This document shows, in pieces, positions 1 to 5,376 of a stretch of 6,918 nucleotides of DNA. The first letter of the stretch is position 1. Each line of letters opens with the position of its first letter. Location of the stretch: NCBI GenBank assembly GCA_016763095.1, contig JAESUK010000087.1:1-6918 (forward strand), in the 5' to 3' direction. The notes under the pieces are model-generated. The model was not told the DNA's origin, did not search any database, and worked only from the letters and a program-made list of their open reading frames with translations. Source of the DNA: Alphaproteobacteria bacterium. Its GTDB lineage: Bacteria; Pseudomonadota; Alphaproteobacteria; Micavibrionales; Micavibrionaceae. A program made the position numbers and the translations under genes.

Positions 1-2
1 CT

Positions 3-137
3 CGAGCCCAGGACATGCAGGTCATGATCGGTTGCTTTATCGAATCCAGTCTTGGTATCGCGGCTGCCGCGCACCTTTTACCACTCTGCGACTACGCTGA
101 CCTCGACGGACACTTGTTGATCGGTCATGATCCCTTC
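3..137 (+). CDS. Dipeptide epimerase (enolase superfamily), C-terminal fragment only
   Basis: Read in the frame that starts at base 3, this stretch gives about 45 residues of the C-terminal barrel end of an enolase-superfamily enzyme of the L-Ala-D/L-Glu (dipeptide) epimerase type. Visible signatures are MIGCFIESSLGIAAAAHL, followed by DYADLDGHLL and then DPF. In characterised dipeptide epimerases the DxD of this region (here in ADLDG) contacts the alpha-ammonium group of the dipeptide; these enzymes act in the cytosol on murein-derived or other dipeptides. The recognisable family sequence stops at DPF (about 137), where the next residues on this strand are simply the antisense of gyrB. The catalytic lysines and the metal-binding Asp/Glu residues would lie upstream, outside the window. 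The plus-strand frame stays open to 311, but that extension is not epimerase. The fragment seems to have been joined to gyrB by an assembly, amplification or real rearrangement event. Assignment to the superfamily is fairly sure; exact substrate is not. Confidence 0.7.
123..137. other. Join between epimerase fragment and gyrB
   Basis: Plus-strand epimerase similarity runs up to about base 137 and minus-strand gyrB similarity runs down to about base 123. The two therefore overlap in a short shared stretch (GGTCATGATCCCTTC). A short microhomology at the join of two unrelated genes in inverted orientation is typical of chimeric amplification or misassembly, and also of end-joining. The sequence alone cannot separate these. 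Confidence 0.65.
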
Positions 138-455
138 TGCGGCACTTACACCTTCTTCAGGATGAATATCAACAGGAATACCACGTCCGTTATCGCGGAT
201 GGTCATAGAGCCGTCAGCGTTGATGATAATGTCCGTACGGTCACAATGTCCCGCCAATGCCTCATCAATAGAGTTGTCGACAACCTCATAGACCATGTGA
301 TGCAAGCCTGAACCATCATCGGTGTCCCCAATATACATACCGGGACGTTTACGAACGGCTTCAAGACCTTTAAGAACCTTAATGGAATCTGCGCCATATT
401 CCTCCGTAACTTTAGTTGAGGTTTCCGGAGTTTGATCTGCGATTGCTTCTGACAT
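123..455 (-). CDS. gyrB: DNA gyrase subunit B, N-terminal fragment
   Basis: This is the start of GyrB, the ATPase subunit of DNA gyrase, which introduces negative supercoils together with GyrA. About 111 residues of the GHKL ATPase domain are present. RKRPGMYIGDT lies at about residues 35-45. The N-box LHHMVYEVVDNSIDEALAGH spans 51-70, with Glu57 and Asn61 matching E. coli Glu42 and Asn46. The DNGRGIPVDIHPEEG stretch spans 88-102, with Asp88 matching Asp73. After SAAEGIMT (residue 111, base 123) the family sequence, which should continue with a QLHAGGKF-like stretch, is lost. The frame then runs through unrelated residues to a stop at 78-80. The missing part includes the rest of the ATPase domain, the transducer and the TOPRIM domain. 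The ATG at 453-455 is preceded by AGGTAA about 11 bases upstream, an acceptable ribosome site. It is divergent from the HD-domain gene. The identity is certain; the truncation is most likely a chimeric join, because gyrB is essential. Confidence 0.93.
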
Positions 456-478
456 GTTTTTGCTTACCTAAGCTATTA

Positions 479-497
479 AAATAAATGTATTTTATTT
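479..497. repeat. AT-rich inverted repeat in gyrB leader
   Basis: AAATAAA (479-485) and TTTATTT (491-497) form a perfect 7-bp inverted repeat around a 5-base spacer, 24 bases upstream of the gyrB start. It lies between the candidate gyrB promoter and the start codon. It could be an operator or just AT-rich leader; no U-run or GC stem supports a terminator. Confidence 0.35.
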
Positions 498-516
498 CAG
501 TTTAAAATGATCTTCC

Positions 517-525
517 TTTATAGCA
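517..525 (-). promoter_or_regulatory. Candidate extended -10 promoter of gyrB
   Basis: On the minus strand this reads TGCTATAAA, an extended -10 element (TGnTATAAA) about 62 bases upstream of the gyrB ATG. No good -35 box is seen at 16-18 bases, which is tolerable for an extended -10. The assignment rests on sequence match only. Confidence 0.35.
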
Positions 526-590
526 TTCCGCACTCAAAAATCATAGGGGAAACCCAATAAAACCAACAGGTTTCTTGTGTGTTAACTATA

Positions 591-619
591 TTGACATAAC
601 GGAAAAATACTGTTTTACT
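591..619 (+). promoter_or_regulatory. Candidate sigma-70 promoter of the HD-domain gene
   Basis: A perfect TTGACA (591-596) is followed after 17 bases by TTTACT (614-619, four of six matches to TATAAT). The spacing is ideal and transcription would begin shortly before the ribosome site at 635. This makes the downstream gene a probable independent transcription unit, diverging from gyrB. Confidence 0.55.
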
Positions 620-634
620 CACTGCTTCAAAAAT

Positions 635-639
635 AGGAG
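635..639 (+). promoter_or_regulatory. Shine-Dalgarno site fixing a GTG start
   Basis: AGGAG lies 8 bases before the GTG at 648-650. No in-frame ATG is placed as well, so this site decides in favour of the GTG start of the HD-domain gene. Confidence 0.7.
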
Positions 640-647
640 TAAATTGG

Positions 648-1664
648 GTGCACGAAGAGTTTAATAAATATACCTCTATCATAGACAAGCTAAGCTTATC
701 CGATGATGATAAGATATTTCTTGCCCAAAAATTTGAACAGTTTCCGCGCGTGCGCGAAGGATTTGAACAGTTTACAAACACGCATCCTTTTCAAAGAATT
801 CAGTTAGCAGGAAGTATTTTAAACACTCAGCCACGTACGGGATGGCTACGCTTCAATATTGCCCAAGACCCAAAGGATATTCTCGCGACACGCGCGAAGG
901 AATATAAGGGATCAAGTTTTCTTATGTTTGAAGAAGTTGCGCCCGTTGTTGAAACCGTTTTAGAGCATAGTGCCGAGGCGGGTGACCTGTATGCCTTAAT
1001 TTACAAGGGGTTTGATACACCAACAGAGCTTCAATGGGGTAATGATATCATGAAGTTCCATGATTTCGCCGAGGCTATTATTGGTGATTTTACGCCCAAT
1101 GATCCGATCGCACGAGAAGACAAAATCCGTCTTGAGGGAATTGCCATAGACCTGCTCACGCAAAGCAGAGACCACGGGGACCTCCTTGCGTTACATATCT
1201 ATCACTGCCTGCAAATTTACGAGGGCAATATTACTGATTTTGAGATTACAAAAAGATCCATCATGGACGAGATGTTTCGCCAAGAGAGCGAAGGATTGAT
1301 TAAGTCTCACCAAACCTCAGTCGTTGCATTCTTTAGAGGACTTTATAATACGCAAGACATTGATCTTGAACGTCTAAGAACGCAAACCAAAGATATAGAT
1401 GTCTTACAGATGTCTGTGCGCGGTGTACGGATTATTCATGATGGTCATGCGCAACGCCCAGAGTTTGAGGCGCGCCAAGAAATGCAAGAGTTCTGGAAAT
1501 ATATTGACAAGAAGTTGGAAACGGAACAAGCCAGAGGTTTGTTTAATGAACTAAAATATTTATATGATAATGAGCCTGAAATGGCATCAAACAAAGTGAT
1601 CCCGCTTGCTTGTTTTCTGATGGAAAATGCACCTGTTGATATGCACAGAGCAGAGCTACGTTAA
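648..1664 (+). CDS. Enlarged HD-domain phosphohydrolase, HDDC2/YfbR-like
   Basis: This 338-residue, probably cytosolic protein has no signal peptide or membrane segment. It resembles the HD-domain proteins of the HDDC2/YfbR group, of which E. coli YfbR is a 5'-deoxynucleotidase. Supporting motifs in order: LAGSILNTQPRTGW (53-66), like the family's LK-TPRTGW; LEHSAEAGDL (105-114), like AEHSY, offering metal ligand His107; FHDFAEAIIGDFTPND (137-152), the hallmark HD segment with His138-Asp139; EDKIRLE (157-163), like EEKHRRE; and KDIDVLQM (248-255), giving the expected late Asp (Asp251 most likely). The protein is clearly longer than the usual roughly 200 residues. It has about 50 extra N-terminal residues, about 25 inserted between RTGW and EHS, and a longer helical stretch (about 170-245) before the last Asp. 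Metal binding and phosphohydrolase activity are inferred from motifs; the substrate is unknown. It starts with GTG, has its own promoter and ribosome site, lies divergent from gyrB, and ends against lapA in a shared palindrome. Confidence 0.72.
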   Translation: MHEEFNKYTSIIDKLSLSDDDKIFLAQKFEQFPRVREGFEQFTNTHPFQRIQLAGSILNTQPRTGWLRFNIAQDPKDILATRAKEYKGSSFLMFEEVAPVVETVLEHSAEAGDLYALIYKGFDTPTELQWGNDIMKFHDFAEAIIGDFTPNDPIAREDKIRLEGIAIDLLTQSRDHGDLLALHIYHCLQIYEGNITDFEITKRSIMDEMFRQESEGLIKSHQTSVVAFFRGLYNTQDIDLERLRTQTKDIDVLQMSVRGVRIIHDGHAQRPEFEARQEMQEFWKYIDKKLETEQARGLFNELKYLYDNEPEMASNKVIPLACFLMENAPVDMHRAELR

Positions 1665-1682
1665 AACCTTACTTAGGTTTTA
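1662..1682. terminator. Small palindrome holding both convergent stop codons
   Basis: TAAAACCT (1662-1669) and AGGTTTTA (1675-1682) form a perfect 8-bp stem with loop TACTT. The first three bases are the TAA stop of the HD-domain gene, and the last three are the TAA stop of lapA on the other strand. The stem is short and AT-rich, so it is at best a weak bidirectional terminator, but its exact symmetry between convergent genes supports a 3'-end role. Confidence 0.5.
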
Positions 1683-2018
1683 TGACTGAGTGTCGGTTTC
1701 GATTGCTGTCGTAGTAGACGTTGTCGTCTGAGCTGTATGTTCGTTCTTCCGTACTTCATCAAGATCCTTTTCAAGGCGCTTAATGTCTTTTGTGCTTTGA
1801 CGAAGTTTTGTACGGGCTCTGCTTCCGCTGAACCAAACCATAATCCCACCCCAAAAGAAACCTAGCGATAAGGCCGCTAGGATGATCGCATATAGAGGGA
1901 GTTCATAAGATGGGTGGAATGGACTCCAGAACACGGAGACCAGCTCTAGGTTGCTCACGCTGAACGCAAGAACAACAATTGACACAATGAATGTGATAAA
2001 CCAACGGAGAATGCCCAT
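1680..2018 (-). CDS. lapA: LapA-domain inner-membrane protein
   Basis: This is a 112-residue protein of the LapA / DUF1049 family, small inner-membrane proteins linked in E. coli to lipopolysaccharide assembly (LapA with LapB). Two membrane segments are visible: about residues 6-23 (WFITFIVSIVVLAFSVSN) and about 41-64 (LPLYAIILAALSLGFFWGG and following). The family's FSVSN motif lies at the end of the first segment. A charged, coiled-coil-like stretch follows (about 66-92), then a threonine-rich tail. The layout predicts a hairpin with the coiled coil in the cytoplasm. It lies 19 bases after ihfB on the same strand, the usual position for this family in proteobacteria, and is probably co-transcribed with it. 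AAAGG at 2029-2033 lies 10 bases ahead of the ATG. Its 3' end converges on the HD-domain gene. The LapA domain is clear; the function in this organism is inferred. Confidence 0.82.
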   Translation of the reverse strand: MGILRWFITFIVSIVVLAFSVSNLELVSVFWSPFHPSYELPLYAIILAALSLGFFWGGIMVWFSGSRARTKLRQSTKDIKRLEKDLDEVRKNEHTAQTTTSTTTAIETDTQS

Positions 2019-2037
2019 TAGTTACGCGCCTTTCAGG

Positions 2038-2325
2038 TTACTTGTCTTCACCATTAAGACGTTGACGAAGAAGTTTACCAGTTTTAAAGAATGGCATTGA
2101 TTTAGGTGCAACATCCACGCTTTCCCCTGTACGAGGGTTACGTCCAACGCGCGCGGCACGTTGCTTGACAGAAAATGCGCCAAACCCACGAAGCTCAACA
2201 CGGTCACCATCAACAAGGGCTTGTGTAATTTCGTCAAAAATAGTGTTTACGATTGTTTCGACGTCACGCAAGTAAAGATGTGGGTTACGATCTGCCATAC
2301 GTTGAATGAGTTCTGATTTTGTCAT
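2038..2325 (-). CDS. ihfB: Integration host factor subunit beta
   Basis: This encodes a 95-residue DNABII-family protein, the beta subunit of IHF, a nucleoid protein that bends DNA sharply and takes part in recombination, replication and transcription control. It begins with MTKSELIQRMADRNP, typical for IHF-beta rather than HU. The helical dimerisation part occupies about 1-45, followed by RGFGAFSV (46-53) and GRNPRTGE (61-68). Pro64 sits where the DNA-intercalating proline of E. coli IHF-beta is found. The tail (PFFKTGKLLRQRLNG) is also family-like, and length is normal. The rpsA-ihfB-lapA order is the standard proteobacterial one and separates it from HU genes. A terminator and a candidate promoter lie between rpsA and ihfB, suggesting that ihfB and lapA form their own unit. 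The ribosome site in front of the ATG is weak (GAGCGTGAAAC). Confidence 0.93.
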   Translation of the reverse strand: MTKSELIQRMADRNPHLYLRDVETIVNTIFDEITQALVDGDRVELRGFGAFSVKQRAARVGRNPRTGESVDVAPKSMPFFKTGKLLRQRLNGEDK

Positions 2326-2363
2326 GTTTCACGCTCTGCTTCAAAAATGTTTCCTATACTCTA

Positions 2364-2393
2364 TTTATATCATTGTTTTAGATACAAAAGCAA
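2364..2393 (-). promoter_or_regulatory. Candidate promoter of ihfB-lapA
   Basis: On the minus strand TTGCTT (2388-2393) and TATAAA (2364-2369) are separated by 18 bases. They lie between the rpsA terminator and ihfB, giving a leader of about 30 bases. This position makes sense if the terminator cuts off transcription from rpsA. The match is moderate. Confidence 0.4.
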
Positions 2394-2439
2394 TAGGCAT
2401 TATGTGGAAACCGAACATAGGAATACGAAAGTACATAAC

Positions 2440-2468
2440 AAAAAAGCCAGCTAAAGAGCTGGCTTTTT
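2440..2468. terminator. Bidirectional intrinsic terminator after rpsA
   Basis: AGCCAGCT (2445-2452) and AGCTGGCT (2457-2464) form a perfect 8-bp stem with loop AAAG. Runs of A (2440-2445) and T (2464-2468) flank it, so a U-tract follows the hairpin on either strand. It lies 28 bases beyond the rpsA stop and should end the rpsA transcript. No plus-strand gene nearby needs it. Confidence 0.85.
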
Positions 2469-2495
2469 ATTATTCTGTAACAAGTAAGGCCTGAA

Positions 2496-4211
2496 TTATT
2501 TTGAATCAGAACCTTTGTCTTGAAGTGCTGCACCAAGGATATCTCCCAATGATGCACCTGATTCGGTTGAACCAAACTCTTCAAGCGCTTGCTTATCTTC
2601 ATCAAGTTCACGTGCTTTGATTGAAAGTCCAAGCTTACGGTTTTTCCCATCAATTGAGATAACCTTCGCATCAACTTTTTCACCAACAGCGAAACGATCA
2701 GTACGTTGCTCTGAACGTTCACGAGAAAGATCAATTTTCTTGATCACTCCAGAAACGTTTTCATTTACGCTTACTTCAACCACAGTAGGTTTGATTTCAG
2801 TAATTGTTCCTGTGACAACAGCACCTTTCGTAATGCCGTCCATAGCACCTTGGAATGGGTCACTTGATAGTTGCTTAATACCAAGCGCTACACGCTCGTT
2901 ATCAGCATCAATATCAAGAAGTTTCACTTTTACTGTTTGACCTTTTTCATAGGCTTTCAATACATCTTCCGATGAATCTTCCCATGAAATGTCAGACAAA
3001 TGAACCATACCGTCGATGTCAGAGCCAACACCAATAAACATACCAAATTCAGTAATGTTATTGATTGGTCCTTCAAGTTCGTCACCAGCTTTATGTTGAG
3101 CAGAGAAAGTTGTCCATGGATTCTCAAGGGATTGTTTAATACCCAAAGAAATACGGCGTTTTTCTGTATCAACGTCCAAGACAACAACTTCAACTTCTTC
3201 AGACTTAGAAACGATTTTGTTCGGGTGAACATTTTTCTTAGTCCAAGACATTTCAGATACGTGTACAAGACCTTCAATTCCGCCTTCAAGCTCAACAAAC
3301 GCACCGTAATCAGTGATGTTTGTAACGCGTCCAGTGAATTTAGAACCTTTCGTGTACTTGTTCTCGAAACCATCCCAAGGGTCAGATTCAAGTTGCTTCA
3401 TACCAAGTGAAATACGGCCACTCTCTTGGTTAAAACGAATAACCTGTACTTCGATAGTTTGACCAACAGCCAAGTTCTCTGAAGGATGGTTGATACGTTT
3501 CCAAGAAATATCCGTAACGTGAAGAAGTCCATCAACGCCACCAAGATCCACGAATGCACCGTAGTCAGTGATGTTCTTAACAACACCTTCAAGGACTGCG
3601 CCCTCAGAGATATTTTCAAGAATTTCGTTGCGGATTTCTGCGCGACTCTCTTCAAGGATTGCACGACGAGAAACAACAATGTTTCCACGTGGGCGATCCA
3701 TTTTAAGAATTACGAATGGTTGAGGAATATCCATCAATGGTGTGATGTCTTTGATCGGGCGGATGTCTACTTGACTTCCTGGCAAGAACGCAATCGCTCC
3801 ACCAAGGTCAACAGTAAATCCACCTTTCACGCGGTTAAAGATCACTCCAGTGACTTTCTCTTCTTTTTCATGAGATTTTTCGAGCTCAGCCCAAACTTCC
3901 TCACGACGTGCTTTTTCACGTGATAGAGAAGTAAGACCATCACGGCCCTCTACACGTTCAACGAAGACTTCAATGATGTCTCCCATTTTAATTTCAGGGC
4001 TTTGACCTGGGAGGGAGAATTCACGTAGTGGAATACGTCCCTCAGATTTTAGTCCTACATCAACAATCGCGAATTCTGTGTCAATGTTAACAACTGTACC
4101 TTTAACAACAGACCCCTCGATTGATTTACTTCCGTTAAATCTCTCTTCCAAGAGTGCCGCGAATTCTATTGAATCTTCGCGGTCTTTTAAATTTGCAGCA
4201 ATATGTGCCAT
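2496..4211 (-). CDS. rpsA: 30S ribosomal protein S1
   Basis: This is ribosomal protein S1 (571 residues), which binds mRNA and helps the 30S subunit start translation on structured or poorly matched leaders. Six S1 (OB-fold) repeats can be traced at about residues 34-99, 118-183, 204-273, 289-358, 376-445 and 463-532. Repeats three to five show the typical NITDYGAFV / NITEFGMFI strands, VHVSEMSW-like segments and RISLGIKQ endings. The first two repeats, which in E. coli S1 anchor to the ribosome, are more divergent as usual. The acidic C-terminal tail with SGASLGDILGAAL is a common alphaproteobacterial ending. I chose MAHIAANL at 4211 because it matches the family start and has AAGGA upstream; an in-frame extension to 4313 adds 34 hydrophobic, unrelated residues. 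The cmk gene, normally directly upstream, is here separated by a plus-strand gene, so rpsA needs its own promoter or a long antisense read-through. Confidence 0.97.
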   Translation of the reverse strand: MAHIAANLKDREDSIEFAALLEERFNGSKSIEGSVVKGTVVNIDTEFAIVDVGLKSEGRIPLREFSLPGQSPEIKMGDIIEVFVERVEGRDGLTSLSREKARREEVWAELEKSHEKEEKVTGVIFNRVKGGFTVDLGGAIAFLPGSQVDIRPIKDITPLMDIPQPFVILKMDRPRGNIVVSRRAILEESRAEIRNEILENISEGAVLEGVVKNITDYGAFVDLGGVDGLLHVTDISWKRINHPSENLAVGQTIEVQVIRFNQESGRISLGMKQLESDPWDGFENKYTKGSKFTGRVTNITDYGAFVELEGGIEGLVHVSEMSWTKKNVHPNKIVSKSEEVEVVVLDVDTEKRRISLGIKQSLENPWTTFSAQHKAGDELEGPINNITEFGMFIGVGSDIDGMVHLSDISWEDSSEDVLKAYEKGQTVKVKLLDIDADNERVALGIKQLSSDPFQGAMDGITKGAVVTGTITEIKPTVVEVSVNENVSGVIKKIDLSRERSEQRTDRFAVGEKVDAKVISIDGKNRKLGLSIKARELDEDKQALEEFGSTESGASLGDILGAALQDKGSDSK

Positions 4212-4220
4212 TTTAGTTAA

Positions 4221-4228
4221 TTTCCTTT
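4221..4228 (-). promoter_or_regulatory. Shine-Dalgarno site fixing the rpsA start
   Basis: The minus strand reads AAAGGAAA here, with AAGGA 11 bases before the ATG at 4209-4211. It lies inside the 34-residue upstream extension of the frame and so argues for the shorter start. Confidence 0.6.
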
Positions 4229-4322
4229 CAAGGATATAAATATAGGTGAACTCCACATTTTCCCGCCATCTACAACATAAAAATATCACGTAAAAGACGT
4301 GCAGAAAAAACACCTATTGAGG

Positions 4323-4350
4323 GTTATGACGGTTTTTGAAGGAATTGCAA
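4323..4350 (-). promoter_or_regulatory. Candidate promoter of rpsA
   Basis: The minus strand carries TTGCAA (4345-4350) and, after 16 bases, CATAAC (4323-4328). This would give an rpsA leader of about 105 bases. Both boxes are imperfect (four matches each). It is the best pair I find in the 250-base divergent gap 4212-4461; that gap otherwise holds only the two ribosome sites and the plus-strand promoter. Confidence 0.3.
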
Positions 4351-4411
4351 GGGATTCTTGTGGAAAAGAGGGGCTCAAGCATTAGGTAGGGCGTTAAAGA
4401 AGGCATAAAAA

Positions 4412-4440
4412 TTGACAAGCACTTATTATGTAGTTATGTC
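4412..4440 (+). promoter_or_regulatory. Candidate sigma-70 promoter of the HExxH gene
   Basis: A perfect TTGACA (4412-4417) is followed at 17 bases by TATGTC (4435-4440), a weak -10 box. The start of the downstream gene is only about 20 bases further on, so the leader would be very short. Confidence 0.42.
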
Positions 4441-4447
4441 TATAAAG

Positions 4448-4454
4448 AAAAAGG
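4448..4454 (+). promoter_or_regulatory. Shine-Dalgarno site choosing ATG 4462 over GTG 4456
   Basis: AAAAAGG ends 7 bases before the ATG at 4462 but only 1 base before the in-frame GTG at 4456. The spacing favours the ATG, removing two residues from the longest frame. Confidence 0.6.
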
Positions 4455-4461
4455 TGTGTTT

Positions 4462-5376
4462 ATGCGTATAACTGAAGAAGTCACAGACAAAGCTATAAAA
4501 GAGGCATTTGTCGCCTATGGTGAAAATAGAAATTGTTTTAAAACATTAGATTTATACAATCGTTTCAATGCTGTTTCATTACTTTTAGCAGATATTAAAG
4601 ACCATATTCCAGAGCTTAAAGCCGACCCGTCACATATAGTAAATGCGAGCATTGCTCCGCATAGCACCGTGTTCAGACAAATCCGTTTATTGGAAGAAAT
4701 AGTTGATTCAATAGAACATACTGCCGATTACCAGAGTTTTTTAAGTAGCAGCCGAGAGCTAACCTTACAGTTAATTTCTTCTGACTACTATCTTGTAGAA
4801 GAATTAAAATGCCCAAGTGAGTTAACGCCGAGCGAACAAAAATGTATATTAGGGGATATCCATAAACATCACGCCGATGCATCAAGGACAGTGATAAAAA
4901 ACCAGTTTTCATGGATGAATATGGAGATTGAGGAAACCCCAATAACATTTTTCTCAAAGCCTAAGACATATGATGCAGAGAAAAATAAAGGTGTAACAAT
5001 CCGAGGCTATTTTTCAAGTAACATAGAGACAAACTATAGAGAGATACAGCTTAACGAACATGAGGATGCTGGATTAAATGATGTGTTTGATGCTCTGTCC
5101 GTTATTCATCATGAGACAGTTCATGATCAAGGGTTTCAGATAGGAAGACAATGTTTCTTAGATGGAACCAAAACGGGAGAATTGTATCAAGACGGAAAAA
5201 TTTGGATGTTAATTTCTGAATTAAAAACAATGATTCCATCTGGTTTATCAAATGCATATAGAGCACAGTGCATAGAAAAAGTTGCTTACGAACAGCAAGC
5301 CTTATTCGATAAAGAACTACAAGAGGTGCTACAAAGTAGCAACAGACCATACCTTAATATTGCGGCGTGTATTTAG
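4462..5376 (+). CDS. Uncharacterised protein with HExxH motif, putative zinc metallopeptidase
   Basis: I do not recognise this 304-residue protein as a named family. It has no signal peptide or membrane segment and is probably cytosolic. The N-terminal half (about 1-150) looks mostly helical and amphipathic, without a clear motif. About 160-200 looks like alternating strands (ITFFSKPKTY, VTIRGYFSSN, YREIQLNEH), as often seen just before a zincin active-site helix. The helix itself carries ALSVIHHETVHDQ, containing His217-Glu218-x-x-His221: two zinc ligands and the catalytic Glu if it is a zincin. About 50 residues later IEKVAYEQQ (271-279) offers Glu272 or Glu277 as the third ligand, a spacing and ExxAYE style seen in several gluzincin-like peptidases. 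The function is therefore inferred from motifs alone, and the substrate is unknown. It is a single gene with its own promoter, reads antisense between rpsA and cmk, and overlaps the cmk 3' end by 23 bases. It appears more AT-rich than cmk and aroA, consistent with an accessory gene. Confidence 0.6.
   Translation: MRITEEVTDKAIKEAFVAYGENRNCFKTLDLYNRFNAVSLLLADIKDHIPELKADPSHIVNASIAPHSTVFRQIRLLEEIVDSIEHTADYQSFLSSSRELTLQLISSDYYLVEELKCPSELTPSEQKCILGDIHKHHADASRTVIKNQFSWMNMEIEETPITFFSKPKTYDAEKNKGVTIRGYFSSNIETNYREIQLNEHEDAGLNDVFDALSVIHHETVHDQGFQIGRQCFLDGTKTGELYQDGKIWMLISELKTMIPSGLSNAYRAQCIEKVAYEQQALFDKELQEVLQSSNRPYLNIAACI

Noticed and set aside
15..311. Plus-strand open frame of 98 residues across the left end
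   Set aside because: Only the first 41 residues are epimerase-like; the rest is the antisense of gyrB.
622..2348. Identical 13-base word CTGCTTCAAAAAT at 622-634 and 2336-2348, both near gene starts
   Set aside because: One chance 13-base match is unsurprising in about 7 kb of AT-rich sequence, and the copies have opposite orientation relative to their genes.
2617..3923. Several long open frames on both strands inside rpsA
   Set aside because: They are shadow frames of a clearly conserved S1 coding sequence and have no family-like motifs or ribosome sites.
4287..4301. Inverted repeat CACGT / ACGTG with loop AAAAG upstream of rpsA
   Set aside because: The stem is only 5 bp and, on the strand of rpsA, the T-run precedes rather than follows it, so it is not a terminator; an operator role has no support.
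4212..4313. In-frame 34-residue N-terminal extension of S1, hydrophobic and signal-like
   Set aside because: It has no similarity to S1 starts, overlaps the leader with its ribosome site at 4221-4228, and a membrane signal on a ribosomal protein makes no sense.
4441..4446. TATAAA as the -10 box of the HExxH gene
   Set aside because: It is 23 bases from the TTGACA box and runs into the ribosome site, so spacing rules it out.
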